A DNA stretch of 64,000 nt from Vitellaria paradoxa. Its lineage: Eukaryota > Streptophyta > Magnoliopsida > Ericales > Sapotaceae. The notes under the pieces were generated by a model that worked only from the letters and a program-made list of their open reading frames with translations, did no database searches and had not been told where the DNA came from. Both the position numbers and the translations under genes were made by a program. Every line of letters starts with the position of its first letter. The first letter of the stretch is position 1. The stretch is from positions 23,829,752-23,893,751 of the forward strand of contig CM034237.1 in NCBI GenBank assembly GCA_019916065.1, written 5' to 3'. Positions 57,209 through 64,000 of the stretch are shown piece by piece.

Positions 57209-57490
57209 CCATCCACTTGAGCATTATAAAAGTTGGCTATGAAGTCCTTCAGTCTCTTTAACATCTTCGTCGTTGCGGTCATAATAATTCCATCCACTTG
57301 AGCATTATAAAAGTTGGCTATGAAGGCTTTCAGTCTCTTTAACATCTTCGTCGTTGCGGTCATAATAATAATAATACATCCATTCGTGCCCATTATTTAA
57401 ATTTATCATCACGTGGTATGATTCCACACATTAATTTGAACATAGTAAAAGTGGCGCGAATTCTTTTGGATATTCAATTATAAGCACAAT
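57063..57490. repeat. Long palindrome with an internal 80-bp tandem duplication
   Basis: The left arm (57063-57193, starting ATTGTGCT) and right arm (about 57366-57490, ending AGCACAAT) are inverted copies of about 120 bp with roughly ten differences. They meet through (ATT)n/(ATA)n tracts. Between them a unit starting ATAATTCCATCCACTTGAGC occurs twice in tandem (57207-57286, 57287-57366). The reverse complement of this unit is present once at about 5946-6030 in copy A. Confidence 0.8.
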
Positions 57491-57840
57491 ACCAGTTTTT
57501 TTGGTAATATTTTGGTCTTATATGATTTTTTTTTTTACCAAAATTAAATTTTCTTTCTAAAAAGTGTATCTTTTAGGCGTATTAATCGCATTCGTACAAA
57601 AAAAAAAAAAGAAAAAGAATTGATCAATTCATATCAATTTGGGTAAAAACTAAAAAAAATAGAAAAATTTTTAGTTAAACGCGTAACTTTTACTCAAACA
57701 GATGAGGATTTTTTTATTATTATTATTTTTTTACGGATGCAATTAATACGTCTAAAAGTTATAACTTCTAAAAAAAAAAATCAAATTTTGATTAAAAAAA
57801 GACCATGTAAGGTGAAAAAGAGCTACCGAAAAAGCTAGTA
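57490..57840. mobile_element. Fold-back MITE (351 bp), only in copy B
   Basis: The left end TACCAGTTTTTTTGGTAA and the complement of the right end (TACTAGCTTTTTCGGTAG) begin inverted repeats of about 120 bp, with a shared GCGTATTAATCGCATTCG-like core. It abuts the palindrome and is missing from copy A. A 2-bp TA duplication is possible but cannot be proved. Confidence 0.6.
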
Positions 57841-59191
57841 ATTTTTTGAATCCAAATCCACTTCAATGCTTTCTTATGGATACAACTTCTATTTTTTTAA
57901 TTAATACTATCATGTGCCTATTTGAAGTGTCAAAGTTTGATTTAAAAAAAAAATAAAAAGTAAGTAAAATTTAAATTGTGTGTTTGGCGTATTTTTTTTG
58001 AAAAGTATAAAAATTTAATAAAGGTTAAAAAATTACTAAAATTTGATAAAATTTGGTGAAAATTGAAAACAATTGGAGAAAGTTGAAAAAGTTAGAAATT
58101 TTTAGTGTAGAGAAAGTTGAAAACGTTAAAAATTTTTGAAGAAAATATGAGATTTTTTCTCAAATTTAGCACTTCAAATGTACTCTATATAAACGAGATG
58201 AATTTAAAAATTAATGAAGTTAAATATTTGATAAAATATTTTAATTTATTCTACAATACTTTTTGCTCACCAATAATCACTCAGGACTTTTAAGTAATTT
58301 TTAAAATTATATAATTTATTTAAGTAATTTTATCTTTTTATATTTTATTTTCCTTATATATATGTTCCTTAACTTTACATTATTTTTGTTTATCATTTAA
58401 AATATTCTTTAATGACTCATTATGTACTTAAATATCATTATTCATCATTAATTTGAGATAAATATATATTTTAATTTTATAACTTTTTTTTGATAGTTAA
58501 AAATAACTGTAAACAATAAGAAAATAAATAGAAATTTTAATAAGTATTTTACGTTCTCACATGTACCTGTGTATCGATTTTTAGAAGTTCCAGGGAGCTG
58601 CAGTGGGTCAATCAACGATCCTGATGTAATTGCATTTTAATATGATGTGTCTTTTTATATTCTTCATTAATGATTTTCCAATCAGATTTTGTTTAACTTT
58701 TATTTTATTTTGAATTTAATTTTATTACATTGAATTAAGACTATTAAATTTGATGCAATTATATCTGGATCGTTGATTGACCCACTGTAACCCTTATAAT
58801 GAATTCTCCCACTACAGCCTCCTTTGGAACCCAAAAGGAACCCGCTTTTTAGTTATGTTAATTGGATAAAAGACTTCATAGGCTCCAACTTTTACGAAGG
58901 TCCCATGGATGCATAGAATCTTACCGTGGGATGATAAATTCAAATAATGTGCATTTATGAATGTGGTCCTAACTAATTAATTAATTAGAGATGAGACCAG
59001 TCGAGCTTATCCCGCTCCACCAACAGTAATAATATTTTGTTTCTTTTAAATTAAGTAGCAAATAAAATATAGACTAATTAGTTATTAGTTAAAAAATATA
59101 AATACTAATATATAACTAGCAAAAATATATATATATAATACCAGCATATAAAGTGACAAATTAAAAATAAAATAAATATTTTAGTACTAAA
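57841..59191 (+). repeat. Duplicated segment, copy B, first part
   Basis: It aligns with 6035-7304 of copy A apart from the MITE at 58585-58845 and the 69-bp duplication in copy A. There is no coding signal. Confidence 0.8.
58585..58845. mobile_element. MITE with about 40-bp inverted repeats (261 bp), only in copy B
   Basis: GTGGGTCAATCAACGATCC near the left end and its complement near the right end are part of inverted repeats of about 40 bp. The flanks TTTTTAG (58578-58584) and TTTTTAG (58846-58852) form a direct duplication that is single in copy A (around 6731-6737), so both insertion and duplication are confirmed by the empty site. Confidence 0.75.
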
Positions 59192-61320
59192 TATTATATA
59201 GAAAAACAGCAAGACTTTAAGAAATAATTGTATTCAAAATTTGTGATGTTTAATGAATGACAAGAGTCCTACTTATAGTATTAAAGAAGACCTTTACAAG
59301 GTAGTAAAATTATATAGAAACTATACAAAATATAAAATATTTCATAAAGTTGTATAGAAACTATATGAAGTATAGAACATTGATATGCTATAATATACGT
59401 TAACATCTCTCTGAAATTCAAGTAGGTAAAATAATAATCAACTGGAGGATGGTGAAGATATCTGCAGTCTAATCACCATAGGTGACAGAAAACAAATGAA
59501 TTGTGTCATTAGTAACATCTTGGCGAATGAAATGATAGTCAAGCTGAGTGTTTAGTGTAATCATGAAAAATGTCATTTTGTGCAATGAATAACACTCCAA
59601 TTATCACAATAGAGCTCCAATTATCACAATGGAGTGTAGTAACACTAGAGTGATACACAGTGCTGTAGAGGGTGAACTGAGGCAGAAAGATACCAAAAAC
59701 AAATTCAACAGCCCAAATTTATTTAGGAACCAGTCAAAATCAAAAAAATATATATAAGGCAGAAAAATGGCTAAACCGATAAGTAAGAAGCTGGAGTTAG
59801 TCTAGTTGAACTAGCGATCTGAGTGATACGGTTACAACCTAAAACACCCCTAGTAGAGGTGCTGCTAGGGTAATAAGTGTGCTGGAGCTAAAGCAAGTGG
59901 ATTTGGGTAGGCAATGCAAGCGAGGTGTATGGTAGAGCGTCCGTCGACGACAGTGGCTAATTTGTTTCTTATGACTTTGTCATTTGCAGACAAAGCCAAT
60001 GTTTTATTGTTCAACTGCAATGAAGTCTCCAACAAAGAGATAGAACCAATGAAAAATCACTACAAGAAATCAGATAATAGGCAAGGAAACTTTTTGCGAA
60101 GAAGTTGTTTCACTCACTAATAATACATTTTTAGCAAGGAAAACTTGAGTTCCTTACTGAATATTCTAAAACTTTTGGTAAGGAACATTTTCCTCGCTAA
60201 AAGCATTATTTGGTGACAAAAATTTAACTTCCTCACCTAAAATAAATAAAATATGTCACCATTACATTTGGATGCGAGGGAAAATAGTACATAACTTTAG
60301 GCAAGGATATAATTTTCTCACTAAAAATTGTGACAATAGGCAGGGAGATATTTTCCTCGCTAAAAGTGTTATCTAGTGACAAAAATAGACTTCCTCGCTA
60401 AAAGCATGTTTTTTCCCTCACTAAAATTCTCCTTAATGTACTGTGTCTAGCATAGACGATGCCTAAATTTTCTTACAGAAAGTCACTATAGGCGAGGAGT
60501 CAAAACGACAATTTCCTCACTAAAAGTCAGAATTGACAATGAAATTGTTCCCTTGCTAAAGGTCACTATAAGTGAGGAAGCTATAATTTTCTCACTAAAA
60601 GATGTAGACATAGGCAACATAACTTTTTTCTTGCTAAAACTCACTATAAGCGACAAACATTTTTTTTCTTACTAAAAGCTACTATAGGCGAAGAAATTAT
60701 AATTTTCTCATTAAAAAGTATATGTGACCAAGTATAAGTAAGGAAATATGCAAGGATTATTGCTTCTCGCCTATAGTCTTTAGCAAGGAAAATTAACTTT
60801 TTAACGAGAAAAATGTTCCTTGCCTATTCCAATATTCCCTGTAGTGAATAGAGACTTAGCAAAAGTGATTCGATGGAGTTGGGTTGCGCATGTGGGTACA
60901 TCAGACAGTGGTTGGGGTTGAATTTGACGGCATTGTAATCTTCACTCAGAGACGAAGATAGTGGTATATAATTTGACTATGGTGGAGTCTCGGACAGAGA
61001 GATGGATTTTCCAGAAGTAATCCGAAGCTTGAATTTGAAAGGTTTTTACTTAAGTGAATTGTAGTTCAAAACTCTGATGCGATGTTAAAAATACAAGACT
61101 TTGAGAAAAATAATTGTATTGAATTTGTGTTATATAATGAATGACAAGAATTCTATTTATAGTGTTAAAGAAGACCTATACGAGATAATAAAGTTAAATA
61201 AAAATATACAAAGTATCGAATATTTATTATAGCTGTATGAAAATAATACAAAGTATACAATATTTCCTAGTTAGAGTATTTCCTAACTGAAATATTGATA
61301 TGCTATAATATACGTTAACA
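59192..61320 (-). mobile_element. Short non-autonomous Ty1/Copia derivative, copy B
   Basis: The left LTR is 59192-59405 and the right LTR 61083-61320; in its own orientation the right one is the 5' LTR. A PBS complement (ACTCTGATGCGA, decayed) lies next to 61083 and a CT-rich PPT complement after 59405. An RNase H scrap with a CDN-type motif lies near 59590-59620. Flanks CTAAA (59187-59191) and CTAAT (61321-61325) are the same as in copy A. It carries the CACTA insert at 60058-60846; without it the length is about 1.34 kb. Confidence 0.75.
60058..60846. mobile_element. Non-autonomous CACTA transposon (789 bp)
   Basis: It starts CACTACAAGAAAT and ends ATTCCCTGTAGTG, with AAT target triplets at 60055-60057 and 60847-60849. 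Copy A has the unoccupied site with a single AAT (22606-22608), which proves the insertion. The interior is filled with more than fifteen variants of a short motif (TTCCTCGCTAAAA and its complement TAGGCGAGGAAA), the kind of subterminal repeat to which CACTA transposases bind. It has no ORF. Confidence 0.92.
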
Positions 61321-62232
61321 CTAATATTTAAAATTTTCAACATATAAAGTAAAAACAATAATGATATTTTTCTAATTTTAAATCTAATCAATACGAGCTA
61401 AAATTTTTTTTTATCATAGGTCCGAACACTTGTTGGGTTTATTTTTTTTTTCTCTCCTCTTATTCACTTCATTAACCTTTCATACTTAATCCTACTAGAA
61501 TAGAATCGAACGGATTTCCGCTTAGGCCGTTGCCATCCATATGTATAATGCTTTCTTGAAAGTAGAGATATAAATGGGTAAAGTACCCGTCCAATTAGCA
61601 AATCTTATTACTGAATCTATTTATTTTTTGCTCACTATTATCGTCTCAAACATATTTATTTTTTAAGTTGAAATTCCAAACCCATCTTGTTCCAAACTTG
61701 TAAAATCTGTCCTAAACCGACGAATCCCAATTAAGTTTAGCATATATTTATTGGTTATATTGCCCATATACATTTTTTTTTGCCAAAATTATCAGCAAAA
61801 AAAATTACGAAGAAAACTAAACATAAACAAATTTTAATATTTTCAACACAAATTCATTGTTCTATGCTTAAATAAAGTAAAAATAAAAGTATTCAATGGA
61901 ATTACAAATTAAAAGAAAAAGCTAAAGATAATAAGATTTTGGATTCCTCTTTTTTTTTTTTTAAAAAAAAATTATTACAAACTAAACACATATTCAGAAA
62001 TTTTGTTTTCAAATCTGCTTTCAAGTGTAACTGTTATTTTTCAATTCTGAAAATTTCAAAAAAAATTATTGATTCGAACGCAATAGAGATCAAGAACAAA
62101 GTTTAATATATTTGAATACCATTATTTAGAAACTTTTTATGGCCTCAAAATTTAATAGATTTGATTAAACTTTAAAATAAAAATCGGGCATGCAAACAAC
62201 AACAACTCTACTCACGCACCTATACACCCACT

Positions 62233-62264
<32 letters not shown>

Positions 62265-63340
62265 TAGAAATTTGAGTAATTATAGATTAGGATTATGCAG
62301 GGAAGGGCAAGCGATGAGGACGACAGCATAGATCCTCTATATATGCGATGTTGGGCAGAGTATAAAATAGAACATAGTTACACAGAGGAGAGGTTAGTGG
62401 CTTCAATCAAGGAATGAGATTAGGAAGAAAAGGTTTGGATCATATTTGGGTGTTGTAGCATCAAAACGATAACTAATAAATATACGTAGGGCAAAACACG
62501 ACAAAATTTCATGAATGATCCTATTCTAAATTTAAGTAATTTTATTTTAGCAATAAAATTGTAAATGTATAAATATATATTATAATATATTTTATTAAAC
62601 GAGTATTTAACGAATACTCTATGGATATCGAGTACTCTACAGACAATTTTCAAATCCGTTTCAATCTCATTAGAATATTTTTTTTATGAATTTTTATTAA
62701 GTTTGATCGAATCGAGTACTCTGGTGTACTCGTTTAATTGAACCCCTTCTCAAATGGGGGCTCCTCTCGATCTTATAATATATGTTAAATGGACAAACGA
62801 CTATTAGGGTCGTCAACTTCACTTTGTTAATGAACGGAATCATACCATATGCTGATAAATTCAAATATTAGCATTTTTATGAATATTGCCCTAATGCTTT
62901 CTTAAAATTGTTTTACACTTTTAGAGTTGGGAGACAAAATTATTTTTCATGTTAAGTAAAATGACATCGAATTATGAGTCAATCGAATGATTCACAAGAA
63001 AATTAAATTTAAAAATTTTTAAAACAAATTTTAAATTTATTTTATTGTAAGTCGGCCGATTTTAATTAAATGGCTCACAATCTCGATATTGCATGACTAA
63101 TATCGAAACTAATGTTACCTACCTCATTTTCTACTTTTTTTTTTCCTTATTATGTTAAATGGACAATAGACTTTAATTATGATCTAAAATGGATAATAGA
63201 CTTTAATTATGATCTTAAATTTTTAATATATTCAAGCGCATGTATCGAGTCATAACGTGTGATGATGAATTCAAGTAATGGGATCAAAAGAATTATGCAA
63301 ATTTTGATTATTTACAATAAAAAAAGGGGTGATGATATCC
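61321..63340 (+). repeat. Duplicated segment, copy B, second part, with one insert
   Basis: It aligns with 23089-23885 of copy A except for the insert at about 61563-62755. It includes units starting ATGTTAAATGGACAA at 62782 and 63152. Around 63161-63220 a stretch of about 35 bp (GGACAATAGACTTTAATTAT) is tandemly duplicated in copy B only. Confidence 0.75.
61563..62755. mobile_element. Unclassified 1.19-kb insert, possibly hAT-like, only in copy B
   Basis: Copy A runs straight through this point. The insert begins TAGAGATATAAATGGGTA and its complement begins GGGGTTCAATTAAACGAG. Flanking sequences TTCTTGAAAG and TTCTCAAATG look like a decayed 8-bp duplication, as in hAT elements. GAGTACTC words recur near the right end. 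A (CA)n run lies at about 62233-62263. No transposase ORF is present. Confidence 0.45.
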
Positions 63341-64000
63341 CCACTCAACGAAAAGTTTTTTCTACTCCACCTTTTTGCTTTTCTTTTTTTTTTTAATTTA
63401 TTTTGTTTCTTTTGATGTCATTTAAATAACAAAATTACCATTGATTCATTGATTTTATAGATTATTTTTACTTATTAAAAAATCTATTAATATATTTAAA
63501 TTTTTATAATAAATAATAACTTTTTATTCTATCTATATAATTAAAATTTTTGAAATAAGAAATAACTATTTTTCTAAAAAATTTCAATTATTTCAAGTTA
63601 AAAAAATTCTTAATTTTGAATCTACAAAAATAATTCCTATATCATAAGTGAAATTTTTTAAAAATTGTATATATATATATATATTTAAGTTGCCCTACAT
63701 AATTTTGTTAATCAGCCCTCGTATAGTTTTGATAATAAAATCCCATAATCTACTTGCATTTGTCCTTTTTTTAGTGCGGCGTCCATGTATTAGACCAATT
63801 CGTTGCCAAAATTATAAATTTGTTTTAAAAATTTCATATTTTCTATTTTTTATTCACAAAGAAACAAAAAATATAATTACTCATTTGATATACTAAAAAT
63901 ATTTATATTATTATTTTAAATATGGCCAGTAAACTATTGTTAGGTATAGTTTAATTTTTTTCATTTAATTTTTAATTTTTTACCTTTTATAATTAGACAA
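63341..64000 (+). repeat. Duplicated segment, copy B, end of window
   Basis: 63341-63583 is the stretch missing from copy A after the Tekay deletion. 63584-63850 aligns with 32144-32214 plus 37265-37480 of copy A, split there by the TR-GAG insertion. No gene. Confidence 0.7.

Noticed and set aside
57061..57393. 111-residue minus-strand frame with a repeated peptide
   Set aside because: It is the translation of the tandem unit and (ATT)n tract inside the palindrome, including a run of Asn.

Overview
This window is plant nuclear DNA, almost certainly angiosperm, and is made of transposable elements nested in AT-rich sequence. The evidence is plant-specific retrotransposon lineages (Tat and Athila, Tekay chromovirus, SIRE-like Copia), PBS sites for plant tRNA-Asp and initiator tRNA-Met, a tRNA-derived SINE and several MITEs. 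I found no cellular gene, structural RNA gene or CRISPR array. The species cannot be named from this evidence.

Layout. 1-5911: the 3' part of a Tat-lineage Ty3/Gypsy element, comprising the integrase C-terminus, a 112-bp tandem repeat, a three-exon antisense ORF, a PPT and the 3' LTR. 5912-7304: first part of a duplicated AT-rich segment (copy A). 7305-23088: a short reverse-strand Copia derivative, split by a complete 14.4-kb Athila element (7403-21815) with 5-bp GGTAG duplications and LTRs that look identical. 23089-23887: copy A continues. 23888-32143: a decayed Tekay chromovirus with a truncated right LTR. 32144-32219: copy A. 32220-37264: a Copia-type element that keeps gag but has no pol (TR-GAG type). 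37265-37984: end of copy A. 37985-48200: a reverse-strand SIRE-like Copia in the unusual order pol, env-like, PPT, one LTR, PBS, gag, interrupted by a probable 2.7-kb solo LTR (40602-43328). 48201-52020: AT-rich DNA with a SINE and a Mutator-type MITE, then a GC-richer stretch with an unrecognised ORF. About 52020-54540: a chromovirus solo LTR carrying a MITE. 54541-57062: low-complexity DNA. 57063-57840: a palindrome and a MITE. 57841-64000: copy B of the duplicated segment.

Copies A and B share the same short Copia insertion with the same flanks, so that insertion came before the duplication. Athila, Tekay and TR-GAG occur only in A. A CACTA element, an hAT-like insert and two MITEs occur only in B. 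Each copy therefore shows the empty sites of the other's insertions.

The strongest leads are: recurring pairs of the palindrome ATTCGAAT, 20-22 bp apart, across the non-coding parts of the Athila element; the phase-consistent spliced antisense ORF in the Tat element; the single-LTR, circularly permuted SIRE-like structure; and an Athila element with identical LTRs whose gag-pol is broken while its env-position ORF is open.
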